Shown: positions 1 through 5,644, numbered from the stretch's first letter. The stretch is 8,737 nt of DNA from Alphaproteobacteria bacterium (GCA_017476085.1 JAFVEJ010000263.1:1-8737); one strand, 5' to 3'. Notes: a model not told the origin generated them from the letters alone. A program made the numbers and translations.

Positions 1-431
1 GGCAGTCCCGAAAGCTTTTGCGCAACGGTTGTCAGAATATCAACCGGATTGGCGACAATTAAAAGAATACCTCTGAAATTCCGCTTTTTGATTTCCGGAA
101 GAATTGATTTGAAAATGGAAATGTTCTTTTTGACCAAATCCAGACGCGTTTCCCCCGGCTTCTGGTTTGCGCCCGCCGTGATGATGATCAACGACGCGTT
201 TTTGATGTCGTCATAGCCGCCCGCGTAAATCTTGATCGGCTTGGCAAACGGAACGCCGTGGCTGATATCCAGAGCTTCCCCTTCCGCCTTGGCAGGATCC
301 GAATCAATCAGAACCATTTCCGAAAACAGCCCCGACTGCATCAGGCTGAACGCGCTTGCCGCTCCGACAAAACCGCATCCGACAATTGCGACTTTTCTGG
401 TATTGGTGCAATGTAAGCAATCTCTTTCCAT
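1..431 (-). CDS. ldh: L-lactate dehydrogenase, N-terminal part (cut by window edge)
   Basis: NAD-dependent L-lactate dehydrogenase (pyruvate + NADH to lactate + NAD+), cytoplasmic, fermentative. Reading leftward from the ATG at 431-429 gives 143 uninterrupted codons before the window ends. Visible features: a Rossmann GCGFVG motif at residues 18-23, an acidic residue ending strand beta-2 (LIDSD, Asp43) that would bind the NAD ribose, EALDISHG, the substrate loop ANQKPGETRLDL, and NPVDILT. The Gln in NQKPGETR is the residue that favours pyruvate; malate dehydrogenases usually have Arg there, so LDH is preferred over MDH. A good ribosome site (AAGAAGGAT) sits about 7 bases upstream. Unusual: a CxxC pair (CLHC, Cys5/Cys8) in the N-terminal extension. 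The catalytic His and the C-terminal half are outside the window. Confidence 0.9.
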   Translation of the reverse strand, partial: MERDCLHCTNTRKVAIVGCGFVGAASAFSLMQSGLFSEMVLIDSDPAKAEGEALDISHGVPFAKPIKIYAGGYDDIKNASLIIITAGANQKPGETRLDLVKKNISIFKSILPEIKKRNFRGILLIVANPVDILTTVAQKLSGL

Positions 432-466
432 AATATCATCCTTCTTTTTTGAAACGAGCCTTTGTT

Positions 467-495
467 TAAATAGGATCAAACCTAGCCAAAATCAA
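467..495 (-). promoter_or_regulatory. Putative sigma70-type promoter of ldh
   Basis: On the minus strand, TTGATT (495-490) and TATTTA (472-467) are separated by exactly 17 bases and lie about 36 bases before the ldh ATG. It is back to back with the heat-shock promoter of the opposite operon. Assigned by eye from consensus and spacing only. Confidence 0.4.
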
Positions 496-520
496 TATAT
501 CCCAAAATATATTTTTTTAC

Positions 521-550
521 CCCTTGCGCTTTGAAAACAGCGCCCTATCT
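521..550 (+). promoter_or_regulatory. Putative sigma32 (RpoH) heat-shock promoter of the Hsp20 operon
   Basis: The sequence has CCCTTGCG (521-528) as -35 and CCCTATCT (543-550) as -10, with 14 bases between CTTGCG and CCCTATCT. This resembles the RpoH pattern CCCTTGAA-N13..15-CCCCATnT; alphaproteobacterial RpoH sites tolerate changes after CTTG. The position, about 60 bases before the first small heat-shock gene, fits the function. No equally good sigma70 promoter is visible on this strand. Confidence 0.55.
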
Positions 551-561
551 GAACATCAGAA

Positions 562-607
562 GCCAAGAAAGAAAAGCTTGGCACAGTATCTTGAAAAGGA
601 GAAAGAT
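562..607 (+). promoter_or_regulatory. Hsp20 mRNA leader with two hairpins (possible RNA thermometer)
   Basis: The leader can form GCCAAG(562-567)/CTTGGC(577-582) with a 9-base loop, then a weak ATCTT(588-592)/AAGAT(603-607) hairpin whose loop contains the Shine-Dalgarno AAGGAG just before the ATG at 609. Small heat-shock genes in alphaproteobacteria often carry ROSE-type thermometers with a weak last hairpin around the ribosome site. Here the ribosome site is looped rather than paired and the ROSE signature is not evident, so this is only a candidate. Confidence 0.25.
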
Positions 608-608
608 T

Positions 609-1070
609 ATGTCCAATATGGTTACAAGAAAATATGACAGCGAACCGCGCACAACGGATGTTTGGGGATTGCAGTCTGACATCAACCGCCTGTTTGACAC
701 TTTTATGATGCCGTTTGAAAGAACGGTGGTCGGAAAGGATTTGGCTCCGAAACTGGATGTCGCGGAAATGAAGGACAAATATGAAATCAAAGCGGAATTG
801 CCGGGAATTGACGAAAAAGACATCGACTTGTCAATGGATGACGGCGTTCTGACGATCAGCGGCGAAAAGAAAACCGAGGCGGAAAGCGACGACAAAGGAT
901 ACTATCTGAAAGAATGCTCTTACGGTTCGTTCAGCCGATCAATCCGTTTGCCGGAAAATATTGCCGATGATAAAATCATCGCGAAATTCGACAAGGGCGT
1001 TTTAATGATCGACCTTCCCAAAAAAGAACCGACAGTTGCAAAAACGAAAAAAATCGCGATTACCCATTAA
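609..1070 (+). CDS. Small heat-shock protein Hsp20 (cytoplasmic)
   Basis: ATP-independent holdase chaperone of the alpha-crystallin/Hsp20 family, 153 aa. The crystallin domain runs from about residue 46 (LDVAEMKDKYEIKAELPG) to about 138. It includes the family motif GVL in AKFDKGVLMIDLPK and ends with the C-terminal I-x-I anchor (KKIAITH) used for oligomer assembly. ATG 609 is chosen because AAAAGGAG stands 8 bases upstream; the frame stays open upstream to 531, but that would start inside the promoter. It is followed after 11 bases by a second Hsp20 gene with a very similar crystallin domain (both contain GSFSRSIRLP), so the pair looks like a tandem duplication in one heat-induced operon. 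There is no signal peptide, so it should act in the cytoplasm. Confidence 0.93.
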   Translation: MSNMVTRKYDSEPRTTDVWGLQSDINRLFDTFMMPFERTVVGKDLAPKLDVAEMKDKYEIKAELPGIDEKDIDLSMDDGVLTISGEKKTEAESDDKGYYLKECSYGSFSRSIRLPENIADDKIIAKFDKGVLMIDLPKKEPTVAKTKKIAITH

Positions 1071-1081
1071 GAAGAAAAGTC

Positions 1082-1561
1082 ATGAATAAACTTCTATTCT
1101 CTTTAACGGTTGCTGCCGCCCTGATGACGGCAGCGCCTGTCAATGCGCAGGCTGTCCGCGTCAGAGACCCGTTCAATTCGTTTTTCGATGCAATGATGTT
1201 TGCTCCGCAGCCATTTGAAATGCCGCAATTTGCGGGACCGAAAATGGATGTGGCGGATTTAAAGGACAAAATCGAAGTGAAAGTCGAATTGCCCGGCATG
1301 GAAAAGGATGAGGTGTCGCTGACGTGCGAAAACAACGTTCTGACGCTCAGCGGAAACCGCAAACAGGAAACGGAGGAAAAAAGCAAGGATTACTATCTGA
1401 AGGAAATTTCCTCGGGCTCTTTCAGCCGTTCAATCCGCCTACCGAAAAACATAGACGAATCCAAAATCGAGGCGGAATTTAAAAACGGCGTTTTAACGGT
1501 AATCATCCCCAAAACCACCGATAAAGAAGATCCTGTAAAAAAAATCCCCATCAAGGGATAA
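1082..1561 (+). CDS. Small heat-shock protein Hsp20 with signal peptide (predicted periplasmic)
   Basis: Hsp20/alpha-crystallin holdase, 159 aa. Residues 1-24 form a classic Sec signal peptide: Met-Asn-Lys, then a hydrophobic core (LLFSLTVAAALMTAA), then PVNAQA with AxA-type cleavage after Ala22 or Ala24. The crystallin domain follows (MDVADLKDKIEVKVELPG to about residue 145), with the GVL motif in AEFKNGVLTVIIPK and a C-terminal I-P-I anchor (KKIPIKG). The domain aligns without gaps to the upstream protein over about 90 residues. Translation probably starts from AAGAAG, 8 bases before ATG 1082, coupled to the first gene. Bacterial Hsp20s are normally cytoplasmic; export is inferred from the leader only. 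It would place a holdase in the periplasm under the same heat control. A terminator hairpin follows at once. Confidence 0.92.
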   Translation: MNKLLFSLTVAAALMTAAPVNAQAVRVRDPFNSFFDAMMFAPQPFEMPQFAGPKMDVADLKDKIEVKVELPGMEKDEVSLTCENNVLTLSGNRKQETEEKSKDYYLKEISSGSFSRSIRLPKNIDESKIEAEFKNGVLTVIIPKTTDKEDPVKKIPIKG

Positions 1562-1567
1562 AACCCG

Positions 1568-1602
1568 AAAGCCGCCGAGAAAAATTCCCGACGGCTTTTT
1601 TT
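1568..1602 (+). terminator. Rho-independent terminator of the Hsp20 operon
   Basis: AAAGCCG (1568-1574) pairs with CGGCTTT (1592-1598). The stem is extended inward by CG/CG and a further G-C pair across mismatches, and is followed by T7 (1596-1602). It lies 7 bases after the second Hsp20 stop. Its T run overlaps the stop codon of the convergent GNAT gene. Confidence 0.8.
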
Positions 1603-2230
1603 ATGCTTCAAACAGCTGTCCCGGCAGTTTCAGTTTTTCTTTCGGCGGAAAGGTCGCTTCGTAAGCGTCAAAGGCTTCCAGATCGTTCTGACAAACAGAG
1701 TAGCCTTCGGGGTCGCGGAATACCCCTTTGACACCGTTGAAATACCCTTCCGTCAGTTCGCGGCAGAGCAAATAGTCAGCCTCCGGATCGTCGGCGTAGC
1801 GGATGCCTTTCGTCTTGGCGACGACAAAGCCCGACTTGCCGTAAAAGTCGATGTTTCCTTCGATCACAATACCGCCGGCATTCATCGCTTTCGCCTTTTC
1901 CAGCGACGCGTCCAACAGATATTTGCCGTATCCTTGCCTTTTCAATTCCGGCGCGATGCAGATCGGCCCGAAAGCCATAATCGGCAATCTTCCGCCGTTG
2001 TCCAGTTCCAACGCCGTTCGCACATACATCACCTGTCCGATGATTTGTCCGTCCTTTTCCAACACCAGATCCAGTTCCGGCACAAAAACCGGATTGTCCC
2101 GAAAGCAGTGCATCACATAGTGTTCCATACACCCCGGACGGTACACGTTCCAAAAAGATTCCCTGATCAGATTTTCGACCGTGCGCCAATCGTCTTTTGT
2201 TTCGGTGCGTATAACCAAATTACTTTCCAT
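1601..2230 (-). CDS. GNAT-family N-acetyltransferase (YhbS-like)
   Basis: Predicted acetyl-CoA-dependent acetyltransferase, 209 aa, cytoplasmic; acceptor unknown. The GNAT fold is recognisable: N-terminal IRTETKDDWRTVENLIRESF, central strand QIIGQVMYV, then motif A (MAFGPICIAPELKRQGYGKYLLDASLEKAK, about residues 84-113). There the acetyl-CoA loop is KRQGYGK, with Lys where Q/R is usual in Q/RxxGxG/A. IDFYGKSGF (about 128-136) is typical of the YhbS subgroup. The C-terminal third is family-specific. Start ATG 2230-2228 has AAGGAA upstream. It is convergent with the Hsp20 operon; its stop codon lies in that operon's terminator T run. No obvious partner gene, so this is an isolated unit with its own promoter. 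Confidence 0.88.
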   Translation of the reverse strand: MESNLVIRTETKDDWRTVENLIRESFWNVYRPGCMEHYVMHCFRDNPVFVPELDLVLEKDGQIIGQVMYVRTALELDNGGRLPIMAFGPICIAPELKRQGYGKYLLDASLEKAKAMNAGGIVIEGNIDFYGKSGFVVAKTKGIRYADDPEADYLLCRELTEGYFNGVKGVFRDPEGYSVCQNDLEAFDAYEATFPPKEKLKLPGQLFEA

Positions 2231-2262
2231 AATGGGATTCCTTTTCCGTCTGTTTTTCTTTG

Positions 2263-2291
2263 TTTATAAACCTGCTTTATCTTAAATTCAA
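2263..2291 (-). promoter_or_regulatory. Putative sigma70-type promoter of the GNAT gene
   Basis: Minus strand: TTGAAT (2291-2286), 17-base spacer, TATAAA (2268-2263), about 33 bases before the GNAT start. Hexamers and spacing are good. The -35 box lies in the TTCAAATCAACTTT segment shared with the repeats behind tRNA-Pro, so the promoter may have been donated by a repeat. Confidence 0.5.
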
Positions 2292-2309
2292 ATCAACTTT
2301 CCTGCCCAT
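2287..2309 (+). repeat. Diverged third copy of the tRNA-end-like repeat
   Basis: TTCAAATCAACTTT (2287-2300), five unrelated bases, then CCAT (2306-2309). This matches, position for position, the start of the two 57-bp repeats at 5487 and 5747, where TTCAAATCAACTTT is also followed by five bases and CCAT. The terminator half of the repeat is missing here. Confidence 0.5.
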
Positions 2310-2574
2310 TATGGCAAAAAAAGCACCGACCGGATATACTTCCGACGTATTTGACCTTGACAACCAAACTTCCGGCAAAATTTTCACCACCGACCGCCCC
2401 GCAAAGAATCCTGCAAATGGAAACGTCTGTGCTGACAAACGGCCAAAGGAATATATCCGAAAGGCTGTTTCGTAAATCCGAAAAACCGGCACATCGTAGA
2501 ATCAAAAATGAACGTCAAACGTTAAACATTTAAAAGAAAGCCTTTCTTATCTCATTGAAAACAAATGAAATTTT
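2310..2574. other. Gene-poor stretch between GNAT and the phosphoglycerol transferase
   Basis: No convincing gene. A 54-codon ORF (ATG 2311 to TAA 2475; MAKKAPTGYTSDVFDLDNQ...) is hydrophilic and has no ribosome site. Overlapping reading frames on the other strand are no better. There is a near-perfect 15-base palindrome, AAGAAAG-C-CTTTCTT (2534-2548), just upstream of the putative promoter of the next gene; it could be an operator or be meaningless. The first part is richer in GC than what follows, so a decayed coding sequence is possible. Confidence 0.35.
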
Positions 2575-2580
2575 TATAAT
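2575..2580 (+). promoter_or_regulatory. Possible -10 box of the phosphoglycerol transferase gene
   Basis: A perfect TATAAT in very AT-rich DNA, about 90 bases before the chosen ATG. The only good -35 (TTGAAA, 2555-2560) is 14 bases away, shorter than usual; at 17 bases the hexamer is the poor TCATTG. Weak assignment. Confidence 0.25.
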
Positions 2581-2668
2581 TTATAAATACTCACAATAAA
2601 ATTTGCTATTTTATTTTTCAATGCTAAAATCGCTTTCAGTTTTATCAATTATACATGGAAACACCTTG

Positions 2669-4030
2669 ATGCTTTTACGATTTTTATCATTGTTTTTAAT
2701 ATTTTCCGGTTACATGCTGTTTTCCGCCTCTGAATGGACAGTTCGCAAGTTCGGCAAAGTAACTTATGAACAAATTGTTTTTCACCTTAATGTTCCGATG
2801 GCATCAGAAATAAAGCTGATATATTCTTTTTTGCAAAACACTGTAATGATTGCATCAATCATCACCGTTATTGCTTATTTTATTTCGAAAAGGATTAACC
2901 TTCGCAAATTTTTGGCAGCTTCATCTGTTTTATTTGTAGCGTTTATTTGCTTTTCATGGCATATGCTGGACATTTCGAATCTTATAAACGAATACAAAAA
3001 TCATACTGTTATGGGGCAATTTTATGAAACCCATTATGTAGATCCGAACAGTATTAAAATCACATCCCCTAAAAACAAGCGTAATCTGATAATGATTTTT
3101 GCCGAAAGTATGGAAAGTACTTATGCCAATCCAGCCTATTTCGGGGATAATTTAATTCCGGAATTAACAAAAATCGCTCAGAACGAAAACAATGTTCATT
3201 TCAGCGATTCCGAAAATCTCGGCGGATTTAAGAATATGATGGGAGCACATTATACTCAAGCCTCCATGATTTCTCAGCTTTGTGCCATTCCTTTACGTTT
3301 GCCCATAAAGACTCGACGTTTTCATCCGACACATGGTTTTTTGCCGGGTGCCGTTTGCCTGTCCGATATTTTGGATAAAGATGGTTATAATCAGAGTTTT
3401 ATGTTGGGAATGACAAGATTTTTTTCCGGAACTGATGCCTACCTTAAAACCCATGGCGATGTAAAGATTTTGGATTGGGATTTTTATTCAAAACGTGACA
3501 ATTTATCAAAAGATAGTGATAAAAAAAGAAAACGTATTATCAGGGATAACAAGCTTTTTGAATACGCAAGAGAAGAGATTAAAGATTTAGCTTCTAAAGA
3601 TAAGCCTTTTGCTTTTACCATTATGACACTAGACACTCATTTCGGACATGAACATTTTGACAATAAAAAATGTACTATTAAATACCATAATGATAATGTT
3701 GATGATGAAGAAAACGTCAGAAATGTCTATTCTTGTTCCGACAAGCAAATTTCTGAATTTGTTGAATGGATTAAAGCCCGGCCTTTTTATAAAGACACTG
3801 AAATTGTGATTGTCGGCGATCATTACACTATGGGACCGATTCAATTCGGCAGTGATTGGAATCGCTCCGTTTATGATGTTTATATTAATCCCGTAATCAA
3901 AGATAAAACATATACGCGCCACCGCCGTTTTACCGCTTTGGATACGCTGCCGACCCTTTTGGAAAGTATGGGTTATAGTCTTGAAGGTCATAAATTCGGA
4001 TTAGGAGTTTCCTTATTTTCCGGAAAATAA
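2669..4030 (+). CDS. Membrane-anchored phosphoglycerol transferase (LTA synthase/MdoB-like, sulfatase fold)
   Basis: Alkaline-phosphatase-superfamily enzyme, 453 aa, expected to move phosphoglycerol (or a similar phospho-alcohol) from phosphatidylglycerol onto an envelope glycan, with its catalytic domain outside the inner membrane. Three N-terminal hydrophobic segments (about residues 1-20, 56-75, 82-99) are followed by the family linker FYETHYVDP and a sulfatase domain from NLIMIFAESMEST (about 139-151). Likely metal and catalytic residues: Glu146 (AES), Thr196 (HYTQAS, candidate nucleophile), Asp322/His324 (LDTH) and Asp384-His385 (GDHY). SQLCAIPL matches the SQCGIPL block of MdoB relatives. 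ATG 2669 is chosen because GGAA lies 8 bases upstream and the first membrane segment then starts at residue 1; ATG 2621 or TTG 2603 would add 16-22 residues without a ribosome site. Clearly more AT-rich than the flanking genes, which hints at acquisition. Confidence 0.87.
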   Translation: MLLRFLSLFLIFSGYMLFSASEWTVRKFGKVTYEQIVFHLNVPMASEIKLIYSFLQNTVMIASIITVIAYFISKRINLRKFLAASSVLFVAFICFSWHMLDISNLINEYKNHTVMGQFYETHYVDPNSIKITSPKNKRNLIMIFAESMESTYANPAYFGDNLIPELTKIAQNENNVHFSDSENLGGFKNMMGAHYTQASMISQLCAIPLRLPIKTRRFHPTHGFLPGAVCLSDILDKDGYNQSFMLGMTRFFSGTDAYLKTHGDVKILDWDFYSKRDNLSKDSDKKRKRIIRDNKLFEYAREEIKDLASKDKPFAFTIMTLDTHFGHEHFDNKKCTIKYHNDNVDDEENVRNVYSCSDKQISEFVEWIKARPFYKDTEIVIVGDHYTMGPIQFGSDWNRSVYDVYINPVIKDKTYTRHRRFTALDTLPTLLESMGYSLEGHKFGLGVSLFSGK

Positions 4031-4060
4031 ACATTGCTTGAATAAAACGGAGATATAGAA

Positions 4061-4138
4061 ATCCTAAACGAGCAGCTTAATCAACAATCAGAAATTTATA
4101 ATAAGATGCTATATGGCAGCCAATCGATAAAAAAATAA
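4061..4138 (+). other. Possible 25-codon ORF without a standard start codon
   Basis: A CGGAG ribosome-site-like sequence (4048-4052) is followed by an open stretch reading ILNEQLNQQSEIYNKMLYGS... to TAA 4136-4138. The composition looks protein-like (amphipathic, Gln/Asn/Glu rich), but no ATG, GTG or TTG stands near the ribosome site; ATC 4061 would be the start by spacing. It may be the remnant of a small gene following the transferase, or chance. The stop lies in the next hairpin. Confidence 0.15.
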
Positions 4139-4170
4139 CATAGCAGGTCTGCGCATACTATGTTATTTAA
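4131..4170 (+). terminator. Hairpin downstream of the phosphoglycerol transferase
   Basis: AAATAACATAG (4133-4143) pairs perfectly with CTATGTTATTT (4158-4168). The 14-base loop can itself form CAG/CTG. It ends in T-rich DNA but without a long T run, so it could be a terminator in both directions or a structured RNA end. It lies 100 bases after the stop of the transferase gene. Confidence 0.45.
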
Positions 4171-4203
4171 TTTGTCGAATTTCTTTTTCTGAATCGAAAA
4201 AAG

Positions 4204-4326
4204 ATGCCCCCTCAAAAAAACATACCAAAAATGATGATGGTTTGTATGGAATGTATTCATAATGCTTCTTTTTCATTATGAACTGCTTCAGCGGCATGTT
4301 TATTTTGTGGCGACCGAATTATATAA
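4204..4326 (+). pseudogene. Possible micro-ORF with two CxxC pairs, interrupted by TGA
   Basis: From ATG 4204 the frame reads 25 codons (with VCMECIHN) to TGA 4279-4281. It then continues in the same frame for 14 codons (with AACLFCGDRII) to TAA 4324. Across the TGA this makes C-x2-C-x14-C-x2-C, a zinc-ribbon-like layout. No strong ribosome site is seen (AAAAAAG only). It may be a small zinc-ribbon protein broken by one nonsense change, or coincidence in AT-rich DNA. TGA serves as a stop elsewhere in the window (5908-5906), so read-through is not assumed. Confidence 0.2.
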
Positions 4327-4342
4327 GACTGTTGACTCCCAA

Positions 4343-4409
4343 GCATATTTATTATATGCCCCTTAGCGTTTAACAACCAAATAAGATCAGATTCTTAATC
4401 AAGCGCTTG
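4343..4409. promoter_or_regulatory. Inverted repeats upstream of the Bor-family gene
   Basis: Two symmetric sites precede the lipoprotein gene: GCATAT-TTATT-ATATGC (4343-4359) and the perfect 10-base palindrome CAAGCGCTTG (4400-4409), about 45 bases before the start. They could be operators. A convincing pair of -35/-10 boxes was not found (TTGTGA at 4407 has no good -10 partner). The rest of 4327-4453 holds no gene I can support. Confidence 0.25.
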
Positions 4410-4453
4410 TGAAAACTTATTTCTGTACTTGATCTTTTATAAAAGGACGACAC

Positions 4454-4756
4454 ATGAAAAAACTTTTAATTTCTATCGGGCTTGTTTTAACATTATCTGC
4501 TTGCGGAAACGACCACATTATCCGTTTTAATCTGGCTCCGCAATACGATGAAGAGGAAGCCAAGCCGCAATATGAAGGCAGAAGCCATTTCTTCTTATGG
4601 GGAATGGCGCAAAAGACGGATTACGATCTGGTAAACGCATGCCATTCAAAAGGCATTAAAGCCATAGAAGCACATTGGAATTGGTGGGATTCCCTGATGG
4701 GCGGTTTGACTATGGGAATTTATGTGCCGGAAAGCTTTTCGGTTTATTGCAATTAA
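4454..4756 (+). CDS. Bor-family outer-membrane lipoprotein
   Basis: Small lipoprotein of 100 aa related to Bor of phage lambda, an outer-membrane lipoprotein linked to serum survival in E. coli lysogens. Residues 1-16 are a lipoprotein signal with lipobox LSAC, lipidation at Cys17. The rest shows the Bor layout: a variable linker, then SHFFLWGMAQKTDYD (Bor: HHFFVSGIGQ), a central AC, and the tail LMGGLTMGIYVPESFSVYC (Bor: LLGFITLGIYTPLEARVYC). Length equals that of Bor. AAAGGA lies 8 bases before ATG. Monocistronic, with a strong terminator right after it. No phage genes surround it, so this is a chromosomal Bor homologue; its role here is not shown. It lies in the AT-rich central block with the transferase gene. 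Confidence 0.85.
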   Translation: MKKLLISIGLVLTLSACGNDHIIRFNLAPQYDEEEAKPQYEGRSHFFLWGMAQKTDYDLVNACHSKGIKAIEAHWNWWDSLMGGLTMGIYVPESFSVYCN

Positions 4757-4773
4757 TTTCTAAATCTTTGTTT

Positions 4774-4809
4774 AAGAGCATAACAATACATATTGTTATG
4801 CTCTTTTTT
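4774..4809. terminator. Strong bidirectional terminator between Bor-like and DUF1648-like genes
   Basis: AAGAGCATAACAAT (4774-4787) pairs without mismatch with ATTGTTATGCTCTT (4792-4805) around an ACAT loop, followed by T6 on the plus strand. For the minus-strand gene it ends in AAACAAAG on the plus strand, a weaker T run. The downstream arm overlaps the last codons and stop of the minus-strand gene. Confidence 0.85.
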
Positions 4810-5365
4810 CTGTCTCTTTCAGATTCCCGCCGTTACCTTTTAACACTTTCAAATCGGAACGGAATTCGATAATAAGCACGATCTGCCAAAACAGGAATAT
4901 GATCGTAACAATATCATCGCACATACGATTCCCGATAATATCAATAAGAGCGAACATATAACCTTGCTCGGTTGTTACGAAAAGCATCGCCGTTTCCCAC
5001 GCGAACATAGAAAACCGTTTGTTTATGATCGGAATCAAATTGTTGTTTTCATCATAAACAATTTTACGGATACGCTTTGCTTTATATGAAAAATATTTTA
5101 CTACAAATACAAAGGCGCAAATAAACGCTTGGAAAAGAAGGTTATACCATATCCATTTTTTTTCGAAAATATCATTGGGCTGACCTGAAAAATCATAGTC
5201 GTACTTAATCATATTCGGAATAGAATCCCAATACATGCCGTATATTGCGATTTCAATGATAAGAACGGAAAAAGTTAAAATGATGGATAAGAAGGTTCGG
5301 AACTTAATCCCTTGTAACGTATTTCCGGATATAAGCCGTTTTATCAATTGTATGAAAGATGACAT
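4796..5365 (-). CDS. DUF1648-like four-helix membrane protein
   Basis: Predicted inner-membrane protein, 189 aa, function unknown. Hydrophobic segments at about residues 24-45, 72-93, 119-145 and 151-168. After the first comes IPNMIKYDYDFSGQPNDIFEKK (about 49-70), which resembles the DUF1648 signature (Pro...His-x-n-x-Gly-x-Pro-Asp...Lys) found in SdpI-type immunity and transporter-like membrane proteins. The usual His is replaced by Tyr (YDYDFSG). SdpI proper is longer, so this is at most a DUF1648 module. GGGAGA stands 6 bases before the ATG at 5365. A possible promoter on the minus strand is TTGTTT (about 5427) with TAATGA 17 bases later. The C-terminus is encoded in the shared terminator hairpin. 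Confidence 0.65.
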   Translation of the reverse strand: MSSFIQLIKRLISGNTLQGIKFRTFLSIILTFSVLIIEIAIYGMYWDSIPNMIKYDYDFSGQPNDIFEKKWIWYNLLFQAFICAFVFVVKYFSYKAKRIRKIVYDENNNLIPIINKRFSMFAWETAMLFVTTEQGYMFALIDIIGNRMCDDIVTIIFLFWQIVLIIEFRSDLKVLKGNGGNLKETEKRA

Positions 5366-5486
5366 ATTTTCTCCCGTTTAATAAAATATGCACACATCAT
5401 TATTTCAGAAAAAATAAAAAAACAAGGACATAATCATCTTATGGCAAAAATCAATCCGATATAATGGAAAAACCGTTTATGCCGCA

Positions 5487-5543
5487 GCAGGTTCAAATCA
5501 ACTTTTCAATCCATATAAAAAAATACCCTTTCGGGTGTTTTTT
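5487..5543 (+). repeat. 57-bp direct repeat, copy 1 (tRNA-end-like plus hairpin)
   Basis: Differs at two positions from the copy at 5747-5803, exactly 260 bases on. On the plus strand it starts GCAGGTTCAAATC, like a tRNA T arm, has CCA 11 bases later (5511-5513), then a terminator-like hairpin AAAAAATACCC (5518-5528)/GGGTGTTTTTT (5533-5543). One of the two differences changes a T-G to a C-G pair and keeps the stem. The T stem itself does not pair, so it is not a functional tRNA. Confidence 0.8.
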
Positions 5544-5604
5544 CCAATTCGGTCTAAATGCGGCTTCGACGTCTCGCCTTATTAAGGCCTCATTGATGGA
5601 AAAC

Positions 5605-5634
5605 AAAGAAACGCCCGTTATAGGGCGTTTCTTT
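5605..5634. terminator. Symmetric 12-bp hairpin between the repeats
   Basis: AAAGAAACGCCC (5605-5616) pairs perfectly with GGGCGTTTCTTT (5623-5634), loop GTTATA. Allowing a one-base bulge, the symmetry extends to TGGAAAA/TTTTCCA on both sides. T-rich on either strand, so it could stop transcription both ways. It directly precedes (on the plus strand) the duplicated tRNA-Pro end, the same arrangement as the hairpin next to the real tRNA. Confidence 0.6.
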
Positions 5635-5644
5635 TATTTTCCAT

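Noticed and set aside
531..608. N-terminal extension of the first Hsp20 (26 more codons)
   Set aside because: It begins with TTG inside the heat-shock promoter and has no ribosome site, whereas ATG 609 has a strong one and gives the usual family length.
545..1386. Long minus-strand open frames (116 and 108 codons) opposite the Hsp20 genes
   Set aside because: Antisense shadows of the two Hsp20 genes with no ribosome site and low-complexity Ser/Phe-rich translations.
2311..2475. 54-codon ORF MAKKAPTGYTSD... in the gap after the GNAT gene
   Set aside because: No ribosome site and no recognisable family; overlapping frames of similar length exist on the other strand, so it is recorded only as a possibility.
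4279..4281. TGA read as Trp or selenocysteine in the CxxC micro-ORF
   Set aside because: TGA ends the DUF192 gene in this window, Trp is coded by TGG in the genes checked, and no SECIS-like hairpin was seen directly after the TGA.
5487..5520. Complete second tRNA on the plus strand
   Set aside because: T-loop-like sequence and CCA are present, but the T stem does not pair and no anticodon arm or acceptor partner lies upstream.
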